A program made the translations under genes and the position numbers. From Clostridia bacterium (lineage in GTDB: Bacteria > Bacillota > Clostridia > Christensenellales > CAG-1252), in assembly GCA_024685775.1 (NCBI GenBank), contig JAIKVL010000006.1, forward strand, positions 31,798 through 95,797: DNA of 64,000 nt, read 5' to 3'. The notes under the pieces were generated by a model. It was not told the origin of the DNA. It searched no databases and saw nothing but the letters and a program-made list of their open reading frames with translations. Shown piece by piece: positions 11,145 through 19,804 of this stretch. The first letter of the stretch is position 1, and each line of letters opens with the position of its first letter.

Positions 11145-13385
11145 ATGAAATTTTACGGTCCTTCTTATTTGTTACGCGGACGTATCGTCGGAAAAGACGA
11201 ACTCGCCGAAGGCGGTTTTTCGCAAAAAGACGTGGACGAGGCTTACACCGGAACGATCGCGTATTCGATTTTGAACGCGCATAGTCTCGGCGGCGCGGAA
11301 AAAGGCAAAGTTCTGAATATCAAATTCGACGCGCTTGCGTCTCACGATATTACCTACGTCGGCATCATTCAAACGGCGAAAGCCAGCGGTTTGACGAAGT
11401 TCCCGATCCCCTACGTCTTGACGAACTGCCACAATTCGCTTTGCGCGGTCGGCGGAACGATCAACGAGGACGATCACCTCTTCGGGCTTTCCGCGGCGAA
11501 AAAGTACGGCGGCGTTTTCGTCCCCGCGCATCAAGCTGTCATCCACAGCTATATGCGCGAATGCTACGCAAAATGCGGCGCGATGATCCTCGGAAGCGAC
11601 AGCCACACGCGTTACGGCGCGCTCGGAACGATGGCGGTCGGCGAGGGCGGTCCCGAACTCGTCAAGCAACTCCTTTCGATGACCTACGACGTAAAATATC
11701 CCGAAGTCGTCGCTGTAATCTTGAAAGGCGCGCCGAGAAGGGGCGTCGGTCCTCACGACGTCGCGATCTCGATCATCGGCGAAGTCTTCAAAAAAGGTCT
11801 CGTGAAGAATAAGATCATGGAATTTATCGGCGAAGGCGTCGAGAATCTTTCCGTCGAATACAGAAACGGGATCGACGTTATGACGACCGAGACCGCCTGC
11901 CTCTCTTCCGTCTGGCAGACCGACTATAAAGTCAAAGAGTATATGGCGATCCGCGGCAGAGCGGACGATTATAAAAAGCTCCAACCCAAAGATCTCGCTT
12001 TTTACGACGGCGTCATCGAGATCGACCTTTCCGAGATCGAGCCGATGATCGCGCTTCCGTTCCATCCGTCGAACGCGTATAAGCTCCGCGATCTCATCGA
12101 TAATCCCGGCGATATTCTTTCCGAAGCATCCGATAATATCAACGAACTTCTCGGCGGTAAAGTCAAAATGGATCTTACGAAAAAGATCAAAGGCGGGAAA
12201 GTTCGCGTGGAGCAAGCCGTAATCGCGGGATGCGCGGGCGGTACTTACGATAATATCGTCGAGAGCGCGAATATTTTGAAAGGGAAGAATATCGGAAACG
12301 GCGAATTTACTTTGAGCGTCTATCCCGGAAGCCAGCCCGTCTTTACCGAACTTGTAAATAACGGCAGCATCGCGACGCTTATGAAAGCGGGTGCTTCGAT
12401 CCGTTCTTGTTTCTGCGGTCCGTGCTTCGGCGCGGGCGACGTCCCCGCAAACGATTGTTTGAGCATTCGCCACACGACGCGCAATTTCGAGAGTCGCGAA
12501 GGTTCCAAGCCCCTCGAAGGGCAGATTTCCGCAGTCGCGTTGATGGATGCGCGCAGCATTGCCGCGACGGCGGCGAACGGAGGCGTCTTGACGAGCGCGC
12601 TCGATCTCGATTACGACGCGCAGATCCCCCCGTATCAACACGACGACAGCTCCTATAAGAGCCGCGTCTATAACGGATTCGGAAAAGCCGATCCTTCCGC
12701 TCCTTTGCGTTACGGTCCGAATATCGCCGATTGGCCGAAGATCGAGGCGCTTGCGGATAACGCGATCTATAAGATCGCCGCGGTCATCAACGATCCCGTT
12801 ACGACGACGGACGAACTTATCCCCTCGGGTGAAACCTCTTCTTACAGAAGCAACCCGCTTCGCCTTGCTCAGTTCGCGTTGTCGCGCAAAGTCCCCGAGT
12901 ACGTCGGAAGATGCAAGGAGATCAAAAATGATTCCGATCTTTATCTTTCCCAAGGCGAAATTCCCGAATCGTATAAAAAAGCCGTCGAACTTGCCGGTAA
13001 AGATCTCGTCGGATCGATGCAGATCGCGAGCGCGATCTTTGCGGTCAAACCCGGCGACGGAAGCGCGAGAGAGCAGGCGGCGAGTTGCCAAAGAGTCCTC
13101 GGCGGCGGCGCGAATTTCTCGCGTGAGTACGCAACGAAGCGTTACAGAAGCAATTTGATCAACTGGGGTATGATCCCGTTTATCACGAAGGAGAATTTCG
13201 AGGTCGGCGATATCGTCATTGTTCCGAACGTAAAAGAAAAGCTTCTTTCGGATTCGACCTTTACGATCCGTATCGTTCGCGGTGATTCCGTCATCGAAGG
13301 AGAAGCGTCGGTCGATAAGCTGACGCAGGATGAAAAGACGATCATTAAAGAAGGTTGCCTGATCAACTATTACGCGAAGAGGTAA
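11145..13385 (+). CDS. Aconitase-family hydratase (YbhJ-like)
   Basis: This 746-residue aconitase superfamily protein is closer in length and motifs to the uncharacterised YbhJ group than to AcnA or AcnB. The likely [4Fe-4S] ligands are Cys363 (in GCAGGTYDN, at the site of the family GSCTN) and Cys424 and Cys427 (in [10 protein letters not shown]). This is the 61- and 3-residue spacing expected in the superfamily. The segment [21 protein letters not shown] is diagnostic of the fold, and the C-terminal part is a swivel domain. Substrate is unknown: aconitate or another hydroxy acid is possible. AAAAGGAG precedes the ATG. Confidence 0.88.
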   Translation: MKFYGPSYLLRGRIVGKDELAEGGFSQKDVDEAYTGTIAYSILNAHSLGGAEKGKVLNIKFDALASHDITYVGIIQTAKASGLTKFPIPYVLTNCHNSLCAVGGTINEDDHLFGLSAAKKYGGVFVPAHQAVIHSYMRECYAKCGAMILGSDSHTRYGALGTMAVGEGGPELVKQLLSMTYDVKYPEVVAVILKGAPRRGVGPHDVAISIIGEVFKKGLVKNKIMEFIGEGVENLSVEYRNGIDVMTTETACLSSVWQTDYKVKEYMAIRGRADDYKKLQPKDLAFYDGVIEIDLSEIEPMIALPFHPSNAYKLRDLIDNPGDILSEASDNINELLGGKVKMDLTKKIKGGKVRVEQAVIAGCAGGTYDNIVESANILKGKNIGNGEFTLSVYPGSQPVFTELVNNGSIATLMKAGASIRSCFCGPCFGAGDVPANDCLSIRHTTRNFESREGSKPLEGQISAVALMDARSIAATAANGGVLTSALDLDYDAQIPPYQHDDSSYKSRVYNGFGKADPSAPLRYGPNIADWPKIEALADNAIYKIAAVINDPVTTTDELIPSGETSSYRSNPLRLAQFALSRKVPEYVGRCKEIKNDSDLYLSQGEIPESYKKAVELAGKDLVGSMQIASAIFAVKPGDGSAREQAASCQRVLGGGANFSREYATKRYRSNLINWGMIPFITKENFEVGDIVIVPNVKEKLLSDSTFTIRIVRGDSVIEGEASVDKLTQDEKTIIKEGCLINYYAKR

Positions 13386-13416
13386 GTTTTTTCTTTCCGC
13401 CGCATAGAATAGCGGT

Positions 13417-14442
13417 ATGAAAGTCAAGATCAACCTGAAAGCGATCGAACGCAATCTGAATGCTTTGCGGCTTGCCTTTGGTAAGCCGCTTATTTTTATG
13501 TGTAAAGCGGACGCGTACGGTCACGGTTTGGCGCGCGTCGTTCGCTCGGTTTCCGCGGAAGGTTACGGCGTGGCGACCGAAGAAGAGGGCGTCGTCGTCC
13601 GTTCTCTTACGAATGCGCCCGTTTACGTTACCGCGCCGAGAAAAGAGAACGTCGCGTTGCTTCGCGGGTTCGACCTGATTGCGCTCGTCGGGGAACCGAC
13701 GCTTGCGGCGGCGTTGGTCGAAGCGGGGGTGAAGCGATGCCATATCAAAGTGAACAGCGGAATGAATCGTCTCGGGTTTTCTTCGCCCGAAGAGTCGGCA
13801 GCGGCGGCGGATAAACTGATCTCGGGCGGCGTCCGCGTCGAGGGCGTTTGCACGCATTACAAAAGCACCGACGAAGGGGATCGGCGAAAACAAAACGCCG
13901 TTTTCGAAAAATGCGTTTCGGCTGTTCGGGAAAAGGCGCTCTCTCTCGGCTTGTTTTCTCCGATTTTTACGCACGTTACGGGCGGCGGCTCGGTCGAAAC
14001 TGCGGACGCTTGTCGGGTCGGACTCGCCTGTTACGGGTACGGCGACGGGCTGAACGTTCCGCTTGAAAAAGCGATGCGGGTGGAAAGCGAGATCTTAGCC
14101 GTAAAGGAGATCAGGCGCGGGCAAACGCTCGGATACAATGCTTTTCGCGCGCGCGAAAACCTCGTCGCCTGCACCGTTCTCGGAGGATATGCGGACGGGA
14201 TCGATCGATCGGAAAAGGGAAGGTGCGTTCTCGTCGGCGGGGCAAAGGCTCGAATTGCCGCCGTCTGTATGGACAGTTTCGAAATCGTTACGCATCGTCT
14301 TGACTTGAAAGCGGGGCGGCGTGTTATAATAATGTCCGACGCGATCGACGCGAATTATATCGCGAAAAGCCGAGGAACGATCCCTTACGAAGTCCTCGTC
14401 GGCTATGACCGACCGCGCGCGGAATACCTGTATGACGGATAA
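13417..14442 (+). CDS. alr: Alanine racemase
   Basis: This PLP enzyme interconverts L- and D-alanine for peptidoglycan. It has 341 residues, a little short for the family (about 370). The PLP lysine is Lys30 in CKADAYGHG and the catalytic tyrosine is Tyr240 in the segment LGYNAF. GGYADGIDR and VCMDSFEIV are the usual second-domain motifs. No Shine-Dalgarno site precedes the ATG. A TAGAAT hexamer ends 6 bases upstream, but a matching -35 box is weak. It overlaps the folate cyclo-ligase gene. Confidence 0.92.
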   Translation: MKVKINLKAIERNLNALRLAFGKPLIFMCKADAYGHGLARVVRSVSAEGYGVATEEEGVVVRSLTNAPVYVTAPRKENVALLRGFDLIALVGEPTLAAALVEAGVKRCHIKVNSGMNRLGFSSPEESAAAADKLISGGVRVEGVCTHYKSTDEGDRRKQNAVFEKCVSAVREKALSLGLFSPIFTHVTGGGSVETADACRVGLACYGYGDGLNVPLEKAMRVESEILAVKEIRRGQTLGYNAFRARENLVACTVLGGYADGIDRSEKGRCVLVGGAKARIAAVCMDSFEIVTHRLDLKAGRRVIIMSDAIDANYIAKSRGTIPYEVLVGYDRPRAEYLYDG

Positions 14443-14971
14443 AAAGGCGCAAAGAAAGATCGTAAAAGAAAGGCTTGCCGCTTTGACGGAAGCGGAAAAA
14501 CGCTCGTTCGGGCAGAGGATCGCGGAAGCGGCGATCGCGGACGAAACCTTTTTTCGCGCGAAACGCGTTTTCGTCTTTCGTTCGATGACGGACGAGCCCG
14601 ACACTTTGCCGATCATCGCCGCCGCGCTTTCTCTCGGGAAAGAGGTTTTTCTTCCTCGGATCGAAGGCGACGAGATGTTTTTGATCCCGTATGATAAAGA
14701 TTCCGAGATGCGCCCGAATCGTTACGGGATCGAAGAGCCGCAGGGCGCGCCCTATCTCGGAAAAGTCGATCTCGCGTTCGTTCCCCTTCTCGGGTTCGAC
14801 GGATCGCGCCGTCGTCTCGGAAGAGGAAAGGGGTATTACGATCGTTTTTTGTCGTCTTTCGAGGGCGTTTCCGTCGCGCTTGCATTTTCGACGCAGGAGC
14901 TTTCCGAGGTCGAATTCGATCCTTGGGATAAAAAGCCCGATCGCATCCTTACGGAGAAAGGAAGAATATGA
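14432..14971 (+). CDS. 5-formyltetrahydrofolate cyclo-ligase
   Basis: This enzyme converts 5-formyl-THF to 5,10-methenyl-THF using ATP. The signature RRLGRGKGYYDRF lies in the last third. The frame is open from 14405, but the ATG at 14432 overlaps the alr stop in the usual coupled way and gives the normal length of 179 residues, so it is preferred. The N-terminus AQRKIVKERLAALTEAEK and the FVPLLGFD segment fit the family. The next gene overlaps by 4 bases. Confidence 0.9.
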   Translation: MTDKKAQRKIVKERLAALTEAEKRSFGQRIAEAAIADETFFRAKRVFVFRSMTDEPDTLPIIAAALSLGKEVFLPRIEGDEMFLIPYDKDSEMRPNRYGIEEPQGAPYLGKVDLAFVPLLGFDGSRRRLGRGKGYYDRFLSSFEGVSVALAFSTQELSEVEFDPWDKKPDRILTEKGRI

Positions 14972-15546
14972 GAGTTATCGCGGGAAAGTATAAAGGGAGA
15001 ACGCTGTTTTCCCCGAAAGATCAAGCCGTCCGCCCGACGACCGATCGCATTAAAGAGAACGTTTTTAATTTATTGCAAACGCGGATCCCCGGCTGTGATT
15101 TCTTGGATCTGTTCGGCGGAAGCGGCGCGATGTCGATCGAGGCTTTGTCGAGAGGCGCGGCGGGCGCCGTCCTCGTCGACTGCGACAAAGAAAGCGTGAA
15201 ACTCATAAAAAAGAATCTCTCCGCGCTCGGGATCGGAAGGGAAGCCGAGCTTTTGGAGACGGATTACGCGAGAGCGGCGGAAAGACTTCGCGGACGCTCG
15301 TTCGACGTCATTTTTCTCGATCCTCCGTATCGCGCGGACTTTTACGAGGACGTTCTTGACAAGATCGCGTCTTTTTCTTTACTGAAAGAGGGCGGAGTCG
15401 CAGTCTTCGAACACGCGACCGATCGCGCGCTTTCGCTTCCCGATGGATGGCGCGCCGCCGACGAAAGAAAATACGGCAGCGTGACGATCTCTCTTCTTGT
15501 CTTCGATTTTCGGTCGAGTATTGACAAAGAACGTCAAAAAGTGTAA
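14968..15546 (+). CDS. rsmD: 16S rRNA (guanine966-N2)-methyltransferase
   Basis: This 192-residue SAM-dependent methyltransferase starts in an ATGA overlap. The N-terminus MRVIAGKYKGRTL and VRPTTDRIKENVFN are typical of RsmD. The SAM-binding motif is DLFGGSGAMSIEAL and the catalytic motif is LDPPY. It methylates G966 of 16S rRNA in the 30S subunit. As in many Clostridia it is followed directly by coaD, whose promoter lies inside its 3' end. Confidence 0.93.
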   Translation: MRVIAGKYKGRTLFSPKDQAVRPTTDRIKENVFNLLQTRIPGCDFLDLFGGSGAMSIEALSRGAAGAVLVDCDKESVKLIKKNLSALGIGREAELLETDYARAAERLRGRSFDVIFLDPPYRADFYEDVLDKIASFSLLKEGGVAVFEHATDRALSLPDGWRAADERKYGSVTISLLVFDFRSSIDKERQKV

Positions 15547-15549
15547 AAT
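15521..15549 (+). promoter_or_regulatory. Promoter of coaD, positioned for a leaderless mRNA
   Basis: TTGACA (15521-15526), a 17-base spacer, then TAAAAT (15544-15549). Only 6 bases separate the -10 box from the ATG at 15556, so the expected start point is the initiation codon itself. No Shine-Dalgarno sequence is present. Confidence 0.72.
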
Positions 15550-15555
15550 CGAACT

Positions 15556-16032
15556 ATGAGTAAATGTTTGGTCACGGGGACCTTTGACCCGATCACCCTC
15601 GGACACGAGGAACTTATCAAAAAAGCCATCGCAACGTTCGACGAAGTATCCGTCGCCGTCTTGATCAACCCCGATAAAACGCCGCTGTTTTCGGAAGAAG
15701 AGCGCGTCTCGATGATCGAGGAGACTTTCGGCGAAAAAGTCGAAGCATTTTCGTTTTCCGGTTTGGCGGTGGACGCGGCGAAATGCGTCGGAGCGTCCGC
15801 TCTCGTTCGCGGCGTTCGCGCGGACGCGGATATTCCCTACGAGATCGAAATGGCGGATTATAACCGCGCTTGGGGGCTCGAAACGGTTTTCTTTTTTGCC
15901 AGCGAAAAGCTGAAAGACGTCAGCGCGACGGCGGCTCGCGAATTATTGAAAAAGGGGATTATGCCCGATTCTCTGATGAGCGAACGCGCCAAAATGCTCG
16001 CGGTCAATTATTTGGAGGCAAAAAATGGATGA
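15556..16032 (+). CDS. coaD: Phosphopantetheine adenylyltransferase
   Basis: This enzyme transfers AMP from ATP to 4'-phosphopantetheine in coenzyme A synthesis. It has 158 residues, the normal length. The nucleotidyltransferase motif TLGH is in GTFDPITLGHEELI at the N-terminus. The second ATP-binding segment is VSATAARELLKKG, where the family has ISSTxVRE. VRGVRADADIPYEIEMA matches the usual RGLR segment. It overlaps the next gene by 8 bases. Confidence 0.94.
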   Translation: MSKCLVTGTFDPITLGHEELIKKAIATFDEVSVAVLINPDKTPLFSEEERVSMIEETFGEKVEAFSFSGLAVDAAKCVGASALVRGVRADADIPYEIEMADYNRAWGLETVFFFASEKLKDVSATAARELLKKGIMPDSLMSERAKMLAVNYLEAKNG

Positions 16033-16495
16033 CGTCGTTCAGATCATCGATCAACTCGAAGACGTTTTATTAAATAATAAAAGAGGTTTTTTCTCGGGTA
16101 AAATCTACGTCGATCAATTGAAAGTAACGGAGATTCTTTCCCGCCTGCGGGACGCGGTTCCCGCTTCTTTTCACGAGGCGCGCTCCATTTTGGGTCAGCG
16201 CGACGCTTTGGTCCGCGAAGCCGAACAGCGCGCGGAAAATATCATTCGTAACGCGAACGAGACGCGCGATAAGCTCGTCCAGGAATCCGAGGTCGTTAAA
16301 TCCGCCGAAGCGGAAGCGGAACGGATTTTGAGTTCGACGCGCGACTACTGCGAAAATTTGAAATATAACGTAATGCATGATCTCGATTCCGAGCTTTATA
16401 ATTCGTCCGTCCATCTGACGCAGGCTTTGGATTATATCGACGACGTTCGTTCCGAGATGCGGAAGCGTTTCCCTTCCGGAAACGGGCAGAATTAA
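16025..16495 (+). CDS. Coiled-coil protein downstream of coaD
   Basis: This 156-residue protein has a short N-terminal region (VVQIIDQLEDVLLNN), then a long charged coiled coil (about residues 55-125) rich in Ala, Glu and Arg, and a C-terminal helix. Proteins of this kind occupy the coaD-ylbJ interval in many Clostridia and are usually annotated loosely as ATPase-like or DivIVA-like. No ATP-binding motif is visible, so a structural or scaffolding role is more likely. It ends just before a strong terminator. Confidence 0.8.
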   Translation: MDDVVQIIDQLEDVLLNNKRGFFSGKIYVDQLKVTEILSRLRDAVPASFHEARSILGQRDALVREAEQRAENIIRNANETRDKLVQESEVVKSAEAEAERILSSTRDYCENLKYNVMHDLDSELYNSSVHLTQALDYIDDVRSEMRKRFPSGNGQN

Positions 16496-16504
16496 AACGT
16501 TTCG

Positions 16505-16530
16505 GCGCGGTTGATCCGCGCTTTTTTTTT
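16505..16530 (+). terminator. Intrinsic terminator of the rsmD-coaD operon
   Basis: Stem GCGCGG / CCGCGC with loop TTGAT, followed by nine T residues (16522-16530). Confidence 0.92.
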
Positions 16531-16574
16531 ATTCGGTTCGGGATAATTCGTCGCGGGAAAGAATATCGTTTGAT

Positions 16575-17516
16575 ATGCGCGCAAAGAAAACGGTCTTTCT
16601 TTTGTTTTTCGTGTTGCTCTTACTCGTCGCGAACCCGTCGCGATACTTTGATTCGGTCGCTCGCGGCGTTCGGATCTTTGCGTATTCCGTCTTGCCGTCG
16701 ATGCTCCCGTATTTCTTCTTTACGAAGCTTTTGACTTCGATCGGCGGGGCGGAAGCGTTGTCGCGGACGGTCGGAAGACCCGTCGGGAAAATCTATAAAG
16801 TAGGCGGCGCGTGCGGTTACGCGCTCGTTATGAGCGTTCTCAGCGGTTACCCGGTCGGCGCGCGCGTCCTTTCCGATCTTTGCGGGCAAGGATTGATCAG
16901 CGAAAAAGACGCGCGAAAAGCCGCCTCGTTTTGTTCGACGAGCGGGAGTATGTTCGTCCTCGGAAGCGTAGGCGCGTCCATCCTCGGCGACGTAAAAGCG
17001 GCTTGGGTGATCTTGGTCGCCCATTATCTCGGCGCGCTTTTGAACGGAGTTTTGTATTGTTCGTTCGGGAAGGGCGGCGGGGGACGCTTTTTGCCTTCGC
17101 TACCTTCGAAAAATGCGGACGACGTCCTCGCGGGCGCAATGTATGAAAGCGTGATCTCGCTTGCGCTCGTCGGCGGGTTTATCGCCGTGTGCAATCTTTC
17201 GGCGGATATGGTTTCGGATCTGTTGAAATGGCTCGGGTGGAAGATCGAAGAGGGAAGCGTTCTCGGCGCGACCGTGTTTTCGCTGTTCGAAGTAACGAGG
17301 GGGTGTATACTCTTTTCCTCGTGCGATCTGCCTCGCGCCGTAAAAACCGCGTGCGCTGCCGCCGCCGTCTCGTTCGGCGGGCTGTCCGTCCTTTTGCAAT
17401 CGCTTGCGTTTCTCGGAAAATGCGGGGTAAAGGCTTGGAAAATGACCTTGATGAAAGCGACGCAGGCGGCGCTGACTTTCGGGATTTGTCTGGTTGCGGG
17501 AGTTTGGATCCTTTGA
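16575..17516 (+). CDS. YlbJ-like integral membrane protein
   Basis: This 313-residue polytopic membrane protein has about eight hydrophobic segments and the nucleoside-recognition (Gate) type pattern, with SVLPSMLPYFFFTKLL near the N-terminus and SGYPVGARVLSDLC and FCSTSGSMFVLGSVG in the middle. This fits the sporulation membrane protein YlbJ group, and its place between the coaD operon and tmcAL is the YlbJ context. YlbJ is needed for spore cortex formation in Bacillus; whether this organism sporulates is not shown here. No good Shine-Dalgarno site is seen. It converges on tmcAL with no bases between the two stop codons. Confidence 0.85.
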   Translation: MRAKKTVFLLFFVLLLLVANPSRYFDSVARGVRIFAYSVLPSMLPYFFFTKLLTSIGGAEALSRTVGRPVGKIYKVGGACGYALVMSVLSGYPVGARVLSDLCGQGLISEKDARKAASFCSTSGSMFVLGSVGASILGDVKAAWVILVAHYLGALLNGVLYCSFGKGGGGRFLPSLPSKNADDVLAGAMYESVISLALVGGFIAVCNLSADMVSDLLKWLGWKIEEGSVLGATVFSLFEVTRGCILFSSCDLPRAVKTACAAAAVSFGGLSVLLQSLAFLGKCGVKAWKMTLMKATQAALTFGICLVAGVWIL

Positions 17517-18683
17517 TCAAAGGAGAAGCATTCCTCCACCCGAAAGGGGAAGACCTTTGGAAATCAAATAGATCTCGTGAGAAAGGGCGCAGATCGCCGC
17601 GCTTTTATCGCCGCAAGTTTTGGCTTCTTCTTCGCCCGTCAGGATTTTTCCGTATTTACTGAATAACGATAAAAGGTCGGTACGGTCTTTTTTTACGCCG
17701 AGGATCTTGAAATAGGGGGCGGCGTCGATCTCACTTTCGAAAAATGTTTTGCCGACTCCGAGCAACGCATTCGCGAGGATGCGCCTGACGCGCGCTTCGG
17801 AATAGCGTTTCGTCGCCGCGGTGCGGACGAGCTCTTCGGCGTTCGTCGCGTCTTTGGCGAGCCGTAAAATGCGGTTTTCGATCCCTTCCGTAACGTCTGC
17901 GATTCGTTTGAGACCTTCCGCGCTCATATTTGCGAGTTTATAAAGAATCAAAGCCGAGAAAGCGTTTTGATCGGAAAGGGCAAGGAGATCGGAAAGAACG
18001 TAAGGGGGAACGGCGCGGGCGATCTCTTCCGTTTTCTTTTCTGTTAGAGCGTTTCGGATCGCGCCCGAAGAAGGGAGTTCGTCGCTTAGCGAAAGAGCTT
18101 TGTAATTTCCTTTGCGGGGAAGCGCGAAGAATTCGAATTCGCCGCGCTTTTTCGCCGCGCGAACGTACTCGATCGCAAGGACGTCGTTCGGCGAAGTCAG
18201 CTCGGGGATCGTGATGCCGTTTCGTTCGGCGTATTTGCGGAAAGCTTGCGCACGCGCCACCGGGAAGGAGAACCCCATATCGAGCAGGTCGCGGATCGCG
18301 AGAGAGATTTCTTCTGGTTCTTCGGCGGAGAGCTTTGCGGCGTTCTCGATCAAAGGAAGAGACCCGCACTCGCTTCCGAAACAGACGACTTTTTCTTCGT
18401 TTTTTACGGCGGCGGCGATCTTGATCGCTCCGTCCGCGAAACGTTCCGCGCAGGAAACGCCGAAGATCTGCGGTAATTCGACGACGATATCCGCTCCCGC
18501 CGTCAAGGCGTGACGAGCGCGCGTATATTTGTCCGAAAGGGCGAGGGAACCGCGCTGCGTTACGTCTCCGTTCAGAATCACGCAGACGGCGTCCGGGCGC
18601 AGTCGATCCCTGACCTCGGTCAGTAATTTGATATGTCCGTTATGGAGCGGGTTGAATTCCGCCGTAATAAACGCGATCTTCAT
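17517..18683 (-). CDS. tmcAL: tRNA(Met) cytidine acetate ligase (TmcAL/YlbM-like)
   Basis: This 388-residue nucleotidyltransferase-fold enzyme acetylates the wobble cytidine of elongator tRNA(Met) in the characterised family. The N-terminus MKIAFITAEFNPLHNGH carries the family motif with the HNGH adenylate-binding site, followed by MNGD-like ILNGDVTQRGSLAL and GADIVVELP. The open frame extends far upstream, but the ATG at 18683 gives the family start exactly. Length matches homologues (about 400). It is divergent from pta. Confidence 0.92.
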   Translation of the reverse strand: MKIAFITAEFNPLHNGHIKLLTEVRDRLRPDAVCVILNGDVTQRGSLALSDKYTRARHALTAGADIVVELPQIFGVSCAERFADGAIKIAAAVKNEEKVVCFGSECGSLPLIENAAKLSAEEPEEISLAIRDLLDMGFSFPVARAQAFRKYAERNGITIPELTSPNDVLAIEYVRAAKKRGEFEFFALPRKGNYKALSLSDELPSSGAIRNALTEKKTEEIARAVPPYVLSDLLALSDQNAFSALILYKLANMSAEGLKRIADVTEGIENRILRLAKDATNAEELVRTAATKRYSEARVRRILANALLGVGKTFFESEIDAAPYFKILGVKKDRTDLLSLFSKYGKILTGEEEAKTCGDKSAAICALSHEIYLISKGLPLSGGGMLLL

Positions 18684-18713
18684 AAATTCGGCTATATTAT
18701 TCCCTTTATATTC

Positions 18714-18743
18714 TTGCTTTTTCCCTTCGCGCGGGGTTATAAT
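18714..18743 (+). promoter_or_regulatory. Promoter of pta-ackA
   Basis: TTGCTT (18714-18719), an 18-base spacer, then TATAAT (18738-18743), inside the 114-base gap between divergent tmcAL and pta. AAAGGAG follows near 18784-18789, before the pta ATG. Confidence 0.65.
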
Positions 18744-18797
18744 TATTATACATTTTTTAAGGCTTGCAATAAAGCGTTTTATAAAGGAGATTTGAAA

Positions 18798-19793
18798 ATG
18801 TCGAAATTGATGGATGAAATCAAGCAAAAAGCGGCTCTTTTGAACAAGCATATCGTTCTTGCGGAAGGCGAAGAGGAGCGCATTATTCGCGCGGCTGAAA
18901 TGATCGCGGCGAAAAAGATCGCCCGTTTGACCCTCGTCGGTAACGAAAGCGTGATCAAGGCGAAATGCCCGGATGCGAAGCTCGACGGCGTCTCGATCGT
19001 CGATCCCGAAACCAGCGATCTTACGAAAAAGTACGCCGACCTTCTCTATACTATCCGTAAAGCGAAGGGTATGACCGAGGAAGAGGCGGCTCGCCTCGCC
19101 AAGGATTGCACCTATTTCGCCGTCCTTATGGTTAAAGCGGGAGATGCGGACGGAATGGTTTCCGGCGCCGTCCACAGCACGGGCGACACCCTTCGTCCCG
19201 CGCTCCAAATCATCAAGACCGCTCCCGGAATCTCCACCGTTTCGAGTTGCTTTATCATGTGCCTCCCCGAAGGCTCCGCTTACGGCGAAAAAGACGTTAT
19301 GGTCTACGGCGACTGCGCCGTCAACATTATGCCCGATGAGAATCAGCTCGCGGATATCGCGATCGCGACCGCGGACAGCGCCGTAAAGATCGCGGGCATC
19401 GAGCCGAGAATCGCGATGCTTTCTTTCTCGACGAAGGGCAGCGCGAAGCACGACACCGTTACCAAAGTCCAAAACGCGACCAAGATCGCGCACGAAAAAG
19501 CGCCCGAGCTCGCTCTCGACGGCGAATTGCAGCTTGACGCCGCGCTCGTCCCCGAAGTCGCCGCTTTGAAAGCTCCGGGCAGCAAGGTCGCGGGCAAAGC
19601 GAACGTCCTCATCTTCCCCGACATTCAGGCCGGAAACATCGGTTACAAACTGACCCAAAGACTCGGCGGCGCCGAAGCGATCGGCCCGATCTGCCAAGGT
19701 CTTGCTTATCCCGTAAACGATCTTTCCCGCGGTTGCGTTCCCGAGGACGTCGTCGGCGTCGTGGCGGTAACCGCCGTTCAATGCGGAAAATAA
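18798..19793 (+). CDS. pta: Phosphate acetyltransferase
   Basis: This 331-residue enzyme converts acetyl-CoA and phosphate to acetyl-phosphate. The start chosen is the ATG at 18798 behind an AAGGAG; the frame is open further upstream but without family similarity. The family segments VLAEGEEERIIRAA (N-terminus), MVSGAVHSTGDTLRPALQ and SFSTKGSAKHDTVTKV are visible. It is the short PTA form without the N-terminal regulatory domain. It is followed 11 bases later by ackA, giving the standard acetate/ATP pathway of fermenters. Confidence 0.96.
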   Translation: MSKLMDEIKQKAALLNKHIVLAEGEEERIIRAAEMIAAKKIARLTLVGNESVIKAKCPDAKLDGVSIVDPETSDLTKKYADLLYTIRKAKGMTEEEAARLAKDCTYFAVLMVKAGDADGMVSGAVHSTGDTLRPALQIIKTAPGISTVSSCFIMCLPEGSAYGEKDVMVYGDCAVNIMPDENQLADIAIATADSAVKIAGIEPRIAMLSFSTKGSAKHDTVTKVQNATKIAHEKAPELALDGELQLDAALVPEVAALKAPGSKVAGKANVLIFPDIQAGNIGYKLTQRLGGAEAIGPICQGLAYPVNDLSRGCVPEDVVGVVAVTAVQCGK

Positions 19794-19804
19794 GGAGTAG
19801 GGCG

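Noticed and set aside
17517..19781. Single 754-residue minus-strand protein covering tmcAL and the region opposite pta
   Set aside because: TmcAL homology begins exactly at the ATG at 18683; the upstream part is antisense to pta and has no family similarity.
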